Part shown: positions 17,960 through 27,794 of the stretch, piece by piece
Numbering within the stretch: the stretch's first letter is position 1
Layout: every line of letters starts with the position of its first letter
Assembly (NCBI RefSeq): GCF_001643015.1
Contig: NZ_CP015622.1
Location: 1,749,358 to 1,813,357 of the forward strand
Length of the DNA stretch: 64,000 nt
Direction: 5' to 3'
From: Corynebacterium crudilactis
GTDB taxonomy: Bacteria; Actinomycetota; Actinomycetes; Mycobacteriales; Mycobacteriaceae
Notes under the pieces: generated by a model
Databases searched by the model: none
Seen by the model: the letters and a program-made list of their open reading frames with translations, nothing else
What the model was told of the DNA's origin: nothing
Translations under genes and position numbers: made by a program

Positions 17960-20900
17960 ATGACTACTTTTGAAACTGCCCCCTCAAAGGCATCCCTGTA
18001 TGAACTCTTAAAAGGTGTTTCCCTCTCCGATGAGCGCGCCTTTAGGCGACGCCTGTCCAAGGCTCGTGCTCCGCAAGCACTCAGTGCTATTGCAGCAGAC
18101 ATCGATAAAGCTTGCCTGCTTATCGACGCAAAGAGCCAGTTAATTCCGACTATCACCTATCCTGAAAATCTTCCGGTTAGCGCACGCCGTGATGATATTG
18201 CTGAGGCAATTCGGGATAATCAGGTGGTTATTATCGCGGGTGAAACTGGCTCAGGTAAAACCACTCAAATTCCTAAGATTTGTTTGGAACTTGGCCGTGG
18301 CCGACGTGGCCTTATTGGTCACACTCAGCCGCGTCGATTAGCAGCCCGTACCGTGGCGGAGCGCATCGCCGATGAGCTGGGGCAAGACATCGGTGAATCG
18401 GTGGGCTATGCCATTCGTTTTGATGATCGAGTATCTTCCCGCACGTCTGTGAAGCTGATGACAGACGGTATTTTGTTGGCGGAAATGCAGCGTGATCGTT
18501 TCCTTAATGCCTATGACACCATCATTATTGATGAGGCGCATGAACGCTCATTAAATATTGACTTCATTTTGGGCTATCTACGCCAATTGTTGCCTAAGCG
18601 TCCGGATCTGAAGGTGATCATCACTTCTGCAACGATTGATCCGGAGCGTTTTGCTGAACACTTTGCTGATGCGGCTGGTAAACCAGCGCCCATCATTGAA
18701 GTTTCTGGACGTACCTTCCCTGTAGAAATTAGGTATCGCCCATTAGAAATTTTGGATGGCGATAAAATTATCGACACCGATCCCCTTGATGGTCTGTGCT
18801 CTGCGTTGGAAGAGCTCATGGCTGAGGGCAAGGGCGATATCTTGTGCTTCTTTGCTGGTGAGCGTGATATTCGCGATGCTATGGAAGCGATTGAAGCCCG
18901 CCGCTGGAAAGGCGTCGAAGTCACACCTTTGTACGGACGACTTTCTAACCAAGAGCAGCACCGGGTCTTTAGCCCGCATTCAGGTCGGCGCATCGTGCTC
19001 TCCACCAATATCGCTGAAACTTCACTCACAGTTCCAGGTATTCACTATGTGGTTGATACTGGCACTGCACGTATTTCGCGTTATTCCGTTCGCACTAAGG
19101 TGCAGCGTCTTCCCATCGAGGATATCTCTCAGGCCAGCGCTAATCAGCGCTCTGGTCGATGTGGTCGTGTTGCAGATGGTATCGCTATTCGTCTGTACTC
19201 AGAAGATGATTTCAATTCTCGTCCTGAATTCACTGATCCAGAAATCTTGCGTACTAACTTAGCCAGCGTTATTTTGCGGATGGCCTCGCTGCGCCTGGGC
19301 GATATTAATGATTTCCCCTTCGTCCAAGCACCAGAACAGCGTTCCATTAGAGATGGCATCTTATTGCTCCATGAACTGGGTGCACTCACCGATAATGCTC
19401 AGGCTGATGGTTCCCCACAGCTCACCCAAATCGGTAAAGATCTGGCAAATATCCCCGTTGATCCACGTTTGGCACGCATGCTTGTTGAAGCCAACACCAT
19501 TGGTTGTTTGCATTCAGTGATGGTTATTGTCTCTGCATTAACTGTCCAGGACGTTCGTGAACGCCCTTTGGAATTTCAAGCACAGGCAGATCAAGCCCAT
19601 GCGCGCTTCAAGGACACGACCTCTGATTTCTTAGGCTTTTTGAAGCTGTGGGAATACATCGCTGATCAGCGTGAGCAAAGCAGCGGTAACTCATTCCGTA
19701 AACAGATGAAAAAAGAGTTCCTCCATTACATGCGCATTCGTGAATGGTGGGATTTGGTTCGTCAGTTGGAGCAAATCGGACAGCAACTTGGCTGGGCTAA
19801 AAAAGAACAAGTAGCTGGGACGGCAAGCCCAGATATGATTCACCAGTCTTTGCTGACAGGATTACTTTCTCAAATTGGCTCCCGCGATGGGGAAAGCCGA
19901 GAGTTTTCTGGTGCCAGGGGAACAAAATTCCTCGTCTTCCCTGGTTCTGCGTTGTCTAAGAAGCCACCTCAATTTGTCATGGCTGGCCAATTGGTAGAAA
20001 CATCACGTCTCTGGGCTCGCGATGTGGCAAAAATTGAGCCTGAATGGGTAGAAAAAGCTGCAGGGCCGTTGCTCAAGCATCAGTACTCGGAGCCTTATTG
20101 GTCTTCCAAACGTGGTGCTGGCATGGTGCACCAAAAATCAACTCTTTACGGTGTCACAATTATTGCCGATAAAGTTGTTCCCTTTCATACTGTTGATCCT
20201 GTTGCGGCCCGCGATATGTTCATCCGCCATGCGCTCATTGAGGGTGATTGGTCTACTCATCACCGCTTCTTCCATGACAATGTGTCCAAATTGGAAGCAA
20301 TTGGTGAGCTAGAGGCGAAGGCTCGTCGTCGCGATATCATCGTTGATGAAGAAACCCTGTTTGATTTCTACGATGCAAAGCTTCCGGATAATGCCACCAC
20401 CACTAGAAATTTTGATGCATGGTGGAAAAAGACGTCCAGGAACTCTCCTGAACTTCTCGATTTTGACCCCGAGAGCCTGATCAATGCAGATGCTGATGCA
20501 GTCAACGAAGAAGCCTTCCCAGATAAGTGGCTCAAGGGCAGTTTAGTTTTTGATCTCACGTACCATTTCGAACCTGGACATCGCGAAGACGGCGTGACCG
20601 TTCTCATTCCTATTCCGGTACTTGGTGGTTTGGATACAGAAGGCTTTGATTGGCTTGTTCCAGGTTTAAGGCTTGATTTGGTGACAGAATTAATTCGCAC
20701 CATGCCAAAGGCATTAAGGCGTACTGTCGTTCCTGCTCCAGATTTCGCAGAACGTGCACTTCCCCTTCTACGCCCTTATATGACGCCTTTGACCACCCAA
20801 TTAGCCGATGCGTTGCATTCTTTGGGTGGCCAAGGAATCAACTCTTCTGATTTCGATCCTGCCAAACTTCCAGATCATCTCCGCATTTCTTATGCTGCAG

Positions 20901-21868
20901 TAGATCGACACGGAAAAATCATTGATCGTGACCGTGATCTTGAGGCATTGAAGAAACGTCGCGCAAACCAGATTAGAGCCTCTGTTTCTAGTGTGGCTAA
21001 ATCTTCTGAGCAAGATGAAGCAGCTCAGTGGACAACCGAAACATTGGGCACAGTCCAAGAGGAAATCGAAACCACTGTTGATGGCCAATCAGTCACCGCA
21101 TTCCCAGCATTGGTGGTTACGCCCACGGGCGTCTCTGTAAAGGTCATGCCCACTAAGGCTTCTGCTGATGCTTCCATGATCACAGCCACCCTGACTTTGT
21201 TGATGCGTGAGATTGAAGTGTCTACAAAGCAAATGGTCAAGGGCTTGCCGTTGCAACAGCGCGTAGCTGTAGACAACTACCCACATGGCGGTGCTGAAGG
21301 ATTAGTTGCTGATGCACGCATTGCCGCAATCCGAGATCTCATGCTGGAGCATGGTGGTGCTGTCCGTTCCCCAGAAGAGTTCCAGGTACTCCTCGAGAAG
21401 GTAAAACCAGAAACTTCTGGAGTTGTTCGACGCACTGTTGTTGATCTTGCCCCTGCTTTAGTCCAGTATGCTTCGGTGCTGTCCGAGCTAGCTACGTGGT
21501 CAGGTCCTGCAATTGAGGATATGTCTGCTCAGTTAGATTTCCTGCTGCCTAAAAATGCAGTCAGTATTCACGGTATTAGCCGTTTACGGCACCTGCCTCG
21601 GTATCTTCAAGCATTGATGATTCGTCTGGAAGAAATGAACCAGAATCCTGATCGCGATGCTGATCGCCAAGATGAGATCAATCTGATTGAAGAGCAGTTT
21701 GCAAAGCAACTGAAAAAGTTGCCTGCGCAAAGGGCTAATACAAAAGAAGCAAAAGATATCGCCTGGCAAATTCAGGAACTGCGCGTGAGTCTTTTCGCAC
21801 AACGGCTAGGTACGCCACGGCCGGTTTCGCCGCAAAGGATCCAGAAGGCTATCGCTAAGTTGCGTTAA
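17960..21868 (+). CDS. hrpA: ATP-dependent RNA helicase HrpA
   Basis: A 1302-residue DEAH-box helicase of HrpA size. Walker A IAGETGSGKTTQ, motif Ib TQPRRLAART, motif II IIDEAHERS, motif III ITSATID, motif V STNIAETSLT and motif VI QRSGRCGR are intact, followed by the winged-helix/HA2, OB-fold and C-terminal DUF3418 regions that are typical of full-length HrpA. HrpA unwinds RNA and in E. coli rescues stalled ribosomes; that role here is by analogy. The ATG at 17960 has TAGCGT six bases upstream and no ribosome-binding site, so it may be leaderless. It ends at a hairpin shared with convergent nrdR. Confidence 0.95.
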   Translation: MTTFETAPSKASLYELLKGVSLSDERAFRRRLSKARAPQALSAIAADIDKACLLIDAKSQLIPTITYPENLPVSARRDDIAEAIRDNQVVIIAGETGSGKTTQIPKICLELGRGRRGLIGHTQPRRLAARTVAERIADELGQDIGESVGYAIRFDDRVSSRTSVKLMTDGILLAEMQRDRFLNAYDTIIIDEAHERSLNIDFILGYLRQLLPKRPDLKVIITSATIDPERFAEHFADAAGKPAPIIEVSGRTFPVEIRYRPLEILDGDKIIDTDPLDGLCSALEELMAEGKGDILCFFAGERDIRDAMEAIEARRWKGVEVTPLYGRLSNQEQHRVFSPHSGRRIVLSTNIAETSLTVPGIHYVVDTGTARISRYSVRTKVQRLPIEDISQASANQRSGRCGRVADGIAIRLYSEDDFNSRPEFTDPEILRTNLASVILRMASLRLGDINDFPFVQAPEQRSIRDGILLLHELGALTDNAQADGSPQLTQIGKDLANIPVDPRLARMLVEANTIGCLHSVMVIVSALTVQDVRERPLEFQAQADQAHARFKDTTSDFLGFLKLWEYIADQREQSSGNSFRKQMKKEFLHYMRIREWWDLVRQLEQIGQQLGWAKKEQVAGTASPDMIHQSLLTGLLSQIGSRDGESREFSGARGTKFLVFPGSALSKKPPQFVMAGQLVETSRLWARDVAKIEPEWVEKAAGPLLKHQYSEPYWSSKRGAGMVHQKSTLYGVTIIADKVVPFHTVDPVAARDMFIRHALIEGDWSTHHRFFHDNVSKLEAIGELEAKARRRDIIVDEETLFDFYDAKLPDNATTTRNFDAWWKKTSRNSPELLDFDPESLINADADAVNEEAFPDKWLKGSLVFDLTYHFEPGHREDGVTVLIPIPVLGGLDTEGFDWLVPGLRLDLVTELIRTMPKALRRTVVPAPDFAERALPLLRPYMTPLTTQLADALHSLGGQGINSSDFDPAKLPDHLRISYAAVDRHGKIIDRDRDLEALKKRRANQIRASVSSVAKSSEQDEAAQWTTETLGTVQEEIETTVDGQSVTAFPALVVTPTGVSVKVMPTKASADASMITATLTLLMREIEVSTKQMVKGLPLQQRVAVDNYPHGGAEGLVADARIAAIRDLMLEHGGAVRSPEEFQVLLEKVKPETSGVVRRTVVDLAPALVQYASVLSELATWSGPAIEDMSAQLDFLLPKNAVSIHGISRLRHLPRYLQALMIRLEEMNQNPDRDADRQDEINLIEEQFAKQLKKLPAQRANTKEAKDIAWQIQELRVSLFAQRLGTPRPVSPQRIQKAIAKLR

Positions 21869-21882
21869 CCAATAGAGGCCCA

Positions 21883-21912
21883 GGGACTAGCTCAGATCAT
21901 TGAGTTAGTCCC
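21883..21912. terminator. Hairpin between convergent hrpA and nrdR
   Basis: GGGACTAGCTCA and TGAGTTAGTCCC form a stem with one mismatch and a 6-nt loop. It overlaps the nrdR stop codon; the plus-strand side is followed by TTCCCCTT. Confidence 0.65.
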
Positions 21913-22357
21913 TTCCCCTTCGTCGCATTAGACGGATTTCTTTTTCAAAGTCATCTGCACTTTCAAAAGATTTATACACAGATGCAAAGCGTAAATATGC
22001 CACTTCATCCAATTCCCTCAGTGGATCGAGGATAGCCAGGCCGATCTCATTGGCGCGGATTTGAGAACTTCCACTGCTTCGCACAGTTTCTTCCACTTGT
22101 TGGGCAAGGCGTTTGAGTGCATCATCAGATACATCGCGCCCCTGGCATGCTCGACGGACACCGGTAACCACCTTTTCCCTACTGAATGGTTCGGTGACAC
22201 CGTTTCTTTTGAGCACGAGTAACACAGCTTTTTCGATGGTGGTGAAACGTCCATCGCATTCGCTGCATTCACGGCGCCTTCGAATCGCGCTTCCAGAGTC
22301 AATGACACGAGAATCAATGACTTTCGAATGATCATGTTGGCAAAATGGGCAGTACAT
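21905..22357 (-). CDS. nrdR: Transcriptional repressor NrdR
   Basis: A 150-residue NrdR, the ATP-cone repressor of ribonucleotide reductase genes. The N-terminal zinc ribbon has CPFC at residues 3-6 and CSEC at about 31-34; the ATP-cone spans about 48-140 and contains [22 protein letters not shown] precedes the ATG. It sits beside lexA and divS, as in other actinobacteria, on the opposite strand from lexA. No NrdR box is visible in this window, so its targets lie elsewhere. Confidence 0.97.
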   Translation of the reverse strand: MYCPFCQHDHSKVIDSRVIDSGSAIRRRRECSECDGRFTTIEKAVLLVLKRNGVTEPFSREKVVTGVRRACQGRDVSDDALKRLAQQVEETVRSSGSSQIRANEIGLAILDPLRELDEVAYLRFASVYKSFESADDFEKEIRLMRRRGRD

Positions 22358-22463
22358 TAGCGGCTCCTTTCCCTCATCATTTACATCAACATTAGGCCTT
22401 AGCCTGATATCTGTGAATGAGTGGTATCGCCTTTAGTTTATGCCAGCTTCATCTTGCTGATGT

Positions 22464-22886
22464 TTAGCGCCCGAGGCTGAGCCCAACAACGTGGGTGTCA
22501 TAGAAATTCTGCGGGGCTTCTTCTTCCTCTGATTGGGATAAAAGAATGCCGGCAAAAATAACGAGGCCAAACAGAGCGCCGCCAGCCCATTGTTTGAATA
22601 GATCTTTAATCGAACGCGCGTGAGCATTACTACTCATCTGAGTTTCCAAAGGCAGCAGCAAAGAAGGGGGCTGTGATACTGGATAATCACGAACATCGTG
22701 CAGTTTAATTCGGAGACTCTTAGGCTGTTGAAAACGATCTAAATTCGAACAATCAATCGTTCGAACATGTCTCTTATTTACAACTTTTCCACTGGGGATA
22801 TCCTGCATCCATACAGCCGCAGAGGGCACGATATTACCCTGGTGAACTATATGCTCTTCAATACCTTTACCTGCATAGATAGTCAT
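22464..22886 (-). CDS. divS: SOS-induced cell-division suppressor DivS
   Basis: A 140-residue protein matching C. glutamicum DivS in position and layout. It has a cytosolic N-terminal ~90 residues, one membrane span (WAGGALFGLVIFAGILL, about residues 101-117) after ARSIKDLFKQ, and a short tail with the run SEEEEAP. DivS is expressed in the SOS response and blocks FtsZ-ring assembly in C. glutamicum; that role is inherited from the family. It is divergent from lexA across a gap with a LexA box. It lacks the LysM domain of the Gram-positive YneA type. Confidence 0.85.
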   Translation of the reverse strand: MTIYAGKGIEEHIVHQGNIVPSAAVWMQDIPSGKVVNKRHVRTIDCSNLDRFQQPKSLRIKLHDVRDYPVSQPPSLLLPLETQMSSNAHARSIKDLFKQWAGGALFGLVIFAGILLSQSEEEEAPQNFYDTHVVGLSLGR

Positions 22887-22955
22887 TTCAATTCTCCCAC
22901 CTTAGATGTTTGCCCACATCTTAACTTTTACCTATGACACATTCGAACACCATTA

Positions 22956-22971
22956 CCGTTCACATGTTCGA
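22956..22971. promoter_or_regulatory. LexA box (SOS operator) between divS and lexA
   Basis: CCGTTCACATGTTCGA matches the corynebacterial LexA consensus TCGAAMANNTGTTCGA at 11 of its 14 defined positions, including a perfect right half. The 325-bp gap (22887-23211) carries further TCGAAC half-sites at 22943, 23005 and 23036, the last with 3 mismatches in its right half. No other gene is seen in the gap. Confidence 0.65.
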
Positions 22972-23211
22972 GTAAGTTTCTACATTTGATTTATAGCACT
23001 TCACTCGAACGCTGTCTAGAGAGTCGTGGAAAAACTCGAACACTCGTACCATTTCCGCAGGAAAACCTGTATGGTTAGGAACTAGAAATACTGACAGAAG
23101 TTCGAATAGCTCAACTTTTGGCCCTGAGATTTTACATTCGGCGCAATCTTGCCGGAAGAGACATTGTTTTTTAGCGCCACCCTGGCGCACAAGGAAAGAA
23201 GGGAACGGGAA

Positions 23212-23970
23212 ATGGCAATCGAAAAGAAGCCAGCAGGCACACGAGGCAGCCGCGGTAGCCGCGTAGTTAAAACACTGCCCAACGGGAAGCCAGATCCAGC
23301 CAGTTTGTCAGATCGACAACGCAGGATCTTGGAGGTTATCCGAGATGCCGTAGTGCTTCGCGGTTATCCACCAAGCATCAGGGAAATCGGTGACGCAGCT
23401 GGACTTCAGTCCACCTCGTCGGTTGCTTACCAACTTAAAGAGCTGGAGAAAAAGGGCTTTCTCCGCAGGGACCCCAACAAGCCTCGCGCTGTTGATGTTC
23501 GCCACTTGCCTGAAACTGAGTCCCGTTCCACTAAAACAGCTGCTAATAAGAATAAGTCTGCTCAAAGTGGCTCCCCTGTGCCAGAACTTACCGGCCCGAC
23601 TTCCTTCATTCCTGTCGTAGGTAAAATTGCTGCAGGAAGCCCTATTCTGGCAGAGCAAAATATTGAAGAATACTACCCACTACCGGCAGAAATTGTTGGT
23701 GATGGCGAACTCTTCATGCTCCAGGTAGTTGGGGAATCCATGCGAGATGCCGGAATTCTTAACGGTGACTGGGTGGTGGTTCGTTCCCAGCCAGTCGCAG
23801 AACAAGGTGAATTCGTCGCTGCCATGATTGACGGCGAAGCAACCGTCAAGGAATTTCATAAAGATTCTTCCGGAATTTGGCTACTGCCACACAACGACAC
23901 ATTCGCTCCAATTCCAGCCGAAAATGCTGAGATCATGGGCAAAGTCGTGTCTGTGATGCGTAAGCTTTAA
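23212..23970 (+). CDS. lexA: SOS repressor LexA
   Basis: A 252-residue LexA. The N-terminal winged helix-turn-helix is at about residues 32-98 ([34 protein letters not shown]). The self-cleavage bond is Ala141-Gly142 in GKIAAGSP; the catalytic pair is Ser176 (GESM) and Lys213 (TVKEF). Residues 1-31 are a basic, Gly/Arg-rich extension and residues 100-130 a flexible linker. The ATG at 23212 follows a purine-rich GGGAACGGGAA; an earlier in-frame ATG-less start would add 21 unlikely residues. The gene is self-regulated through the box at 22956. Confidence 0.96.
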   Translation: MAIEKKPAGTRGSRGSRVVKTLPNGKPDPASLSDRQRRILEVIRDAVVLRGYPPSIREIGDAAGLQSTSSVAYQLKELEKKGFLRRDPNKPRAVDVRHLPETESRSTKTAANKNKSAQSGSPVPELTGPTSFIPVVGKIAAGSPILAEQNIEEYYPLPAEIVGDGELFMLQVVGESMRDAGILNGDWVVVRSQPVAEQGEFVAAMIDGEATVKEFHKDSSGIWLLPHNDTFAPIPAENAEIMGKVVSVMRKL

Positions 23971-23987
23971 ACACAGATTCCATATAT

Positions 23988-24030
23988 CCCGCCAGCATGT
24001 GTTCTCACATGCTGTGGCGGGATTTCTTTT
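23988..24030 (+). terminator. Rho-independent terminator of lexA
   Basis: CCCGCCAGCATGTG and CACATGCTGTGGCGGG pair with a 2-nt bulge and a short loop, followed by ATTTCTTTTT. Confidence 0.9.
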
Positions 24031-24272
24031 TGGTAACCACATTCGGGGGTGATCGGGCAAATAAGTTTTTATTGATAATAAAAGTGAGTTTACCTGTGGG
24101 TTTTCCATATTTTATGCTCAATTATTAGATAATCGCTGCCCGATTTTTTGATTTTTTCAGCGTTTCAGACCTTCACTGCAACTAAATAGCGCTTTTAGTC
24201 GTTACACAGTGAGACAATAGGTTTGAAATTCGGACATATTTAGTAAATAGGCTTTTTGCTTTAAGGAGTGAC
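24031..24272. promoter_or_regulatory. AT-rich promoter region of sugR
   Basis: The 242-bp AT-rich gap upstream of sugR has no gene. It contains TTTAAGGAG (24260-24268) as ribosome-binding site and several -10-like boxes; the promoter cannot be fixed from the sequence alone. Confidence 0.4.
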
Positions 24273-25052
24273 ATGTACGCAGAGGAGCGCCGTCGTCAGA
24301 TTGCCTCATTAACGGCAGTAGAGGGACGTGTAAATGTCACCGAATTAGCTGGCCGATTTGATGTCACCGCAGAGACCATCCGAAGAGATCTCGCAGTTTT
24401 GGATCGCGAAGGCATTGTCCATCGCGTCCATGGTGGCGCTGTAGCCACACAATCCTTCCAAACCACTGAATTGAGCTTGGATACTCGATTCCGATCTGCA
24501 TCTTCAGCTAAGTATTCGATCGCCAAGGCTGCTATGAAATTTCTTCCATCTGAGCATGGCGGACTTTTCCTCGATGCAGGCACCACTGTTACTGCGTTGG
24601 CTGATCTCATCTCAGAACACGTTAATGCTAAGCAGTGGTCCATCGTGACCAACTGTCTTCCTATTGCATTGAACTTGGCTAACGCAGGACTCGATGATGT
24701 GCAGCTGCTCGGTGGCAGCGTTCGAGCCATTACTCAGGCAGTAGTCGGCGATACCGCTTTGCGCACACTGGCACTTATGCGAGCAGATGTCGTGTTCATT
24801 GGTACTAATGCTCTGACTCTAGATCATGGTTTGTCTACAGCAGATTCTCAAGAAGCAGCCATGAAGTCTGCCATGATCACCAATGCGCACAAGGTGGTGG
24901 TCTTGTGTGACTCTACCAAGATGGGCACTGATTACCTTGTGAGTTTTGGTGCCATAGAAGATATCGATGTAGTGGTGACTGATTCCGGAGCGCCTGCAAG
25001 TTTCATTGAGCAGTTGCGTGATCGCGATGTAGAAGTTGTGATTGCAGAATGA
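24273..25052 (+). CDS. sugR: DeoR-type transcriptional repressor SugR
   Basis: A 259-residue DeoR-family regulator. The N-terminal helix-turn-helix RVNVTELAGRFDVTAETIRRDL and the sugar-isomerase-like effector domain, with GTTVTALADLI and GTNALTLDHGLSTAD, are present. SugR in C. glutamicum represses ptsG, ptsF, ptsS, ptsI and ptsH, with phosphorylated sugars relieving repression. The position upstream of the pfkB-like gene and beside ptsI and fruR-fruK-ptsF fits. The stop overlaps the next gene by 4 nt (ATGA). The ATG is preceded by AAGGAG. Confidence 0.95.
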   Translation: MYAEERRRQIASLTAVEGRVNVTELAGRFDVTAETIRRDLAVLDREGIVHRVHGGAVATQSFQTTELSLDTRFRSASSAKYSIAKAAMKFLPSEHGGLFLDAGTTVTALADLISEHVNAKQWSIVTNCLPIALNLANAGLDDVQLLGGSVRAITQAVVGDTALRTLALMRADVVFIGTNALTLDHGLSTADSQEAAMKSAMITNAHKVVVLCDSTKMGTDYLVSFGAIEDIDVVVTDSGAPASFIEQLRDRDVEVVIAE

Positions 25053-26014
25053 TTCTCACAGTTACGGCAAGCCCATACTTATTGAGCACCAATGAGCTGG
25101 ATGGGCATATCGAAATCGGTGAAGCAAATAAAATTAGGCAGGTTTCTACTGTCGCAGGAGGATTTGGCACAGGTGTTGCTGCCACGTTGTTTTATGGTGG
25201 AAATGAAACATTTGCGGTGTTCCCTGCCCCAGAGATTTCCCATTATCTGCGTCTAGTCACTCTTGCCGGGTTGCCACATGAAATCATTCCTGTGGCAGGT
25301 CCAATTCCTATGCATCTGACAATGCGGGACGTGGAAGGCAATGAAACAAAGTTCAAAGACTCCCCCATGCCTTTGGACGTCTCCCAGTTAGCGATCCTTC
25401 GTGATCTGGTGGTGCGTAGAGCAGAGGAAGCATCGTGGGTCTTACTCGGTGGAAACCTACCCTCTGTTGCACCAGCTGCATGGTTTGTCGATGTGGTGAG
25501 ATCACTTCGGTTATATCACCCCGATGTGAAAGTCGCGATTGCTGCTACAGGAGCAGCGTTACGCGCAGTTATTCGCCAGCTTGCCGCGACATCCCCTGAT
25601 CTGCTTATTGTTGCTGCAGAGGAGATCGAAAAAGCCACGGAATTAGAGCCTAAAACGCTTAGAAATCCGTGGGCTGATGGAGATCTCTCCCCCACAGTTG
25701 CTGCAGCTAGAGCACTTATTAATAGCGGTGTGACAGAAGTCGTCGTGACCAATAAACGCACCGAATCATTGTATGTGTCTGCATCTGATGCTTTATTAGC
25801 TAGCTATGCCAGCGCCCCTGGCAAGCAAGGGGTTAATTGGCGGGAATCATTTTCCGCTGGTTTCCTCGCAGCATCTAACGATGGCAAAACCGCAACGGAA
25901 TGCCTGATCAATGGTGTTGCCTATGCCAATGCAGAAGGAAGTGAATGGGATAACTACATCCCTACTCCGGATCGTTTGCAGGCACAGCATGTTGTGATCA
26001 CACCGCTTGCCTAA
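25049..26014 (+). CDS. PfkB-like protein without the catalytic GAGD motif
   Basis: A 321-residue protein in the PfkB sugar-kinase family by fold and by position (C. glutamicum has a similar second 1-phosphofructokinase-like gene after sugR). The N-terminal family motif NPSIDST is replaced by ASPYLLSTNE, GGKGINVA by GGFGTGVAA, and the C-terminal anion-hole/base motif GAGDSxxAGF by NWRESFSAGF, so the catalytic Asp is Glu and both glycines are lost. The 330-residue FruK at 28955 has all the canonical residues. The gene is translationally coupled to sugR. It may be an inactive sugar-phosphate-binding protein that modulates SugR; that is an inference. Confidence 0.8.
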   Translation: MILTVTASPYLLSTNELDGHIEIGEANKIRQVSTVAGGFGTGVAATLFYGGNETFAVFPAPEISHYLRLVTLAGLPHEIIPVAGPIPMHLTMRDVEGNETKFKDSPMPLDVSQLAILRDLVVRRAEEASWVLLGGNLPSVAPAAWFVDVVRSLRLYHPDVKVAIAATGAALRAVIRQLAATSPDLLIVAAEEIEKATELEPKTLRNPWADGDLSPTVAAARALINSGVTEVVVTNKRTESLYVSASDALLASYASAPGKQGVNWRESFSAGFLAASNDGKTATECLINGVAYANAEGSEWDNYIPTPDRLQAQHVVITPLA

Positions 26015-26035
26015 CTAATTTCCTCTATAAAAATT

Positions 26036-26076
26036 AAAATGCCTCGCCCTTAAGAAAAATCAGGGTGAGGCATTTT
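26036..26076. terminator. Bidirectional terminator between the pfkB-like gene and ptsI
   Basis: AAAATGCCTCGCCCT and AGGGTGAGGCATTTT form a stem with one G-T mismatch region; AAAA on one side and TTTT on the other let it serve both convergent genes. Confidence 0.85.
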
Positions 26077-26087
26077 AATGTTCAGAT

Positions 26088-27794
26088 TTAGCCTGCGGCT
26101 TCGATTACTTCGCGTACCGCTGTTCGAGCTTCAGTGGCACCTTCAGCATCCAAAGCTGCTTCTGCAGCCTTCTTGCAGGTCTCTAGAGTTACCTCTGCCA
26201 ATTGAGCTCCCACTGCGGCAAGAGCAGTTGATGCTGCGGACAAGGAGTTCACTCCAAGGCCGGTGAGTACCGCAGCTAGGAGAGGATCAGCTGCCGCTTC
26301 GCCACAGACACCTACCGGAGTATCAAAACGTGCACCTTCGTCACATGTGTGCTTGATCAGGCGCAGCACTGCTGGCTGCCATGGGTCGGTCAGGTATGCC
26401 AGTTCTGGGGACATACGATCGGCAGCCATGGTGTACTGGGTGAGGTCATTGGTACCAATGGATACGAAGTCCAGGTGAGGCATGATTTTATCAGCCATTA
26501 ATGAGGCGGCCGGAACTTCAATCATGGCACCAGCGATAAGGCCACGCTCGCGGCACATATCCGCGAACCATTTGGCCTCATAGGCAGTGGCCACCATAGG
26601 AGCCATCACCCACGTAGGAGCTTCTTCGCCACGGCCAAGATCTTCGCTAGCCTTGGCGATTGCATCGAGCTGACGTGTGAGCAAATCAACCTGCCCACGT
26701 GCAATGCGTAGACCGCGGACACCAAGAGCTGGGTTCATTTCATCTGCCATGGAAGCAAATGGAACAGGCTTATCGGAACCAGCATCTAGGGAGCGGACAA
26801 CGACCTTAGATGATGGGAATGCATCAAGAACCTTGGAATAAACCTCGGCTTGTTCTTCTACGCTTGGCTCTTGCGTCGCAGAAAGGAAGCACAGCTCTGT
26901 ACGGAAGAGTCCCACGCCTTCAGCTTCTGTCTTTGCAGCTTGTACCGCTGAGTTTCCGTCTTGCACGTTGGCAAGAAGCTGAACTCGGTGTCCATCCTTT
27001 GTCTGAGCTGGCCCCTTCCACTGCGCAATCTTGGCAGCTTGCTCAAGTGAATCTTCGACCAGCTTTGTAGCCTCAGCCTCGTCGGCGTTGCGGTCAATGG
27101 TGCCGAGACTGCCGTCGATAAGCACTTTTTCGCCGGACTTGATGTCCTTGATGCTAGCGCCGGTGGCGACAATGCATGGCACGTTCAGCTGGCGCGCAAT
27201 GATTGCGGTGTGGCTGGTTGGGCCGCCAAGTTCAGTGACAAGCCCAACGAACAGATCGGTATCAAGAGCTGCGGTATCTGCAGGGGAAAGATCATCCGCA
27301 AAGAGGATAACCTGACCTGCAACATCTGGCAGTCCTGGCTCTTCTTCTCCACGAATTTCTGCGATGACGCGGTCACGGATATCGCGCAGGTCTGTGGTGC
27401 GCTCTGCGATGATGCCACCAGCGGCTTCAAACATGGAAATGAACTTGGTGGTTGCAGCAACGACAGCGTATTCAGCTGGGTGCCCGCCTTTAACACCTTT
27501 CGCAACAGTTTTACGCCAGCCACGGTCATTGACCATGCCAGCAGTAGCTTTGAGCACCTCTGCGGCTGGGCCTTCAGCTGCTTCAGAGCGCTCTAGCAAT
27601 CGCGAAGACACAGTTCCTGCAGCTACATCAAAGCGAGCAAGTTCCGCTTCACGATTTTCTTCGGCGATAACTTCGCCGGCTTGGGGTAGTTCGGGGCGTG
27701 GGGTAATCCACACCGCGCTTGCATAACGGACTCCACCGACAACGCCGGTGCCCTTCAATACAGTGTCATGATTCACATCATCCACAGTAGCCAC
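26088..27794 (-). CDS. ptsI: Phosphoenolpyruvate-protein phosphotransferase (PTS enzyme I)
   Basis: A 568-residue enzyme I, which passes phosphate from PEP to HPr. The phospho-His domain contains GGPTSHTAII with His195 as the active site; the C-terminal PEP-binding barrel has the TIM-barrel motifs ARGQ, SIGTNDLTQYTMAADR and GVCGEAAAD with the conserved Cys. The start is GTG at 27794, with GAGGA just upstream; an ATG four bases further up is out of frame. The gap to fruR (348 bp to the first possible fruR start) carries its promoter. In C. glutamicum ptsI is under SugR. Confidence 0.97.
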   Translation of the reverse strand: MATVDDVNHDTVLKGTGVVGGVRYASAVWITPRPELPQAGEVIAEENREAELARFDVAAGTVSSRLLERSEAAEGPAAEVLKATAGMVNDRGWRKTVAKGVKGGHPAEYAVVAATTKFISMFEAAGGIIAERTTDLRDIRDRVIAEIRGEEEPGLPDVAGQVILFADDLSPADTAALDTDLFVGLVTELGGPTSHTAIIARQLNVPCIVATGASIKDIKSGEKVLIDGSLGTIDRNADEAEATKLVEDSLEQAAKIAQWKGPAQTKDGHRVQLLANVQDGNSAVQAAKTEAEGVGLFRTELCFLSATQEPSVEEQAEVYSKVLDAFPSSKVVVRSLDAGSDKPVPFASMADEMNPALGVRGLRIARGQVDLLTRQLDAIAKASEDLGRGEEAPTWVMAPMVATAYEAKWFADMCRERGLIAGAMIEVPAASLMADKIMPHLDFVSIGTNDLTQYTMAADRMSPELAYLTDPWQPAVLRLIKHTCDEGARFDTPVGVCGEAAADPLLAAVLTGLGVNSLSAASTALAAVGAQLAEVTLETCKKAAEAALDAEGATEARTAVREVIEAAG

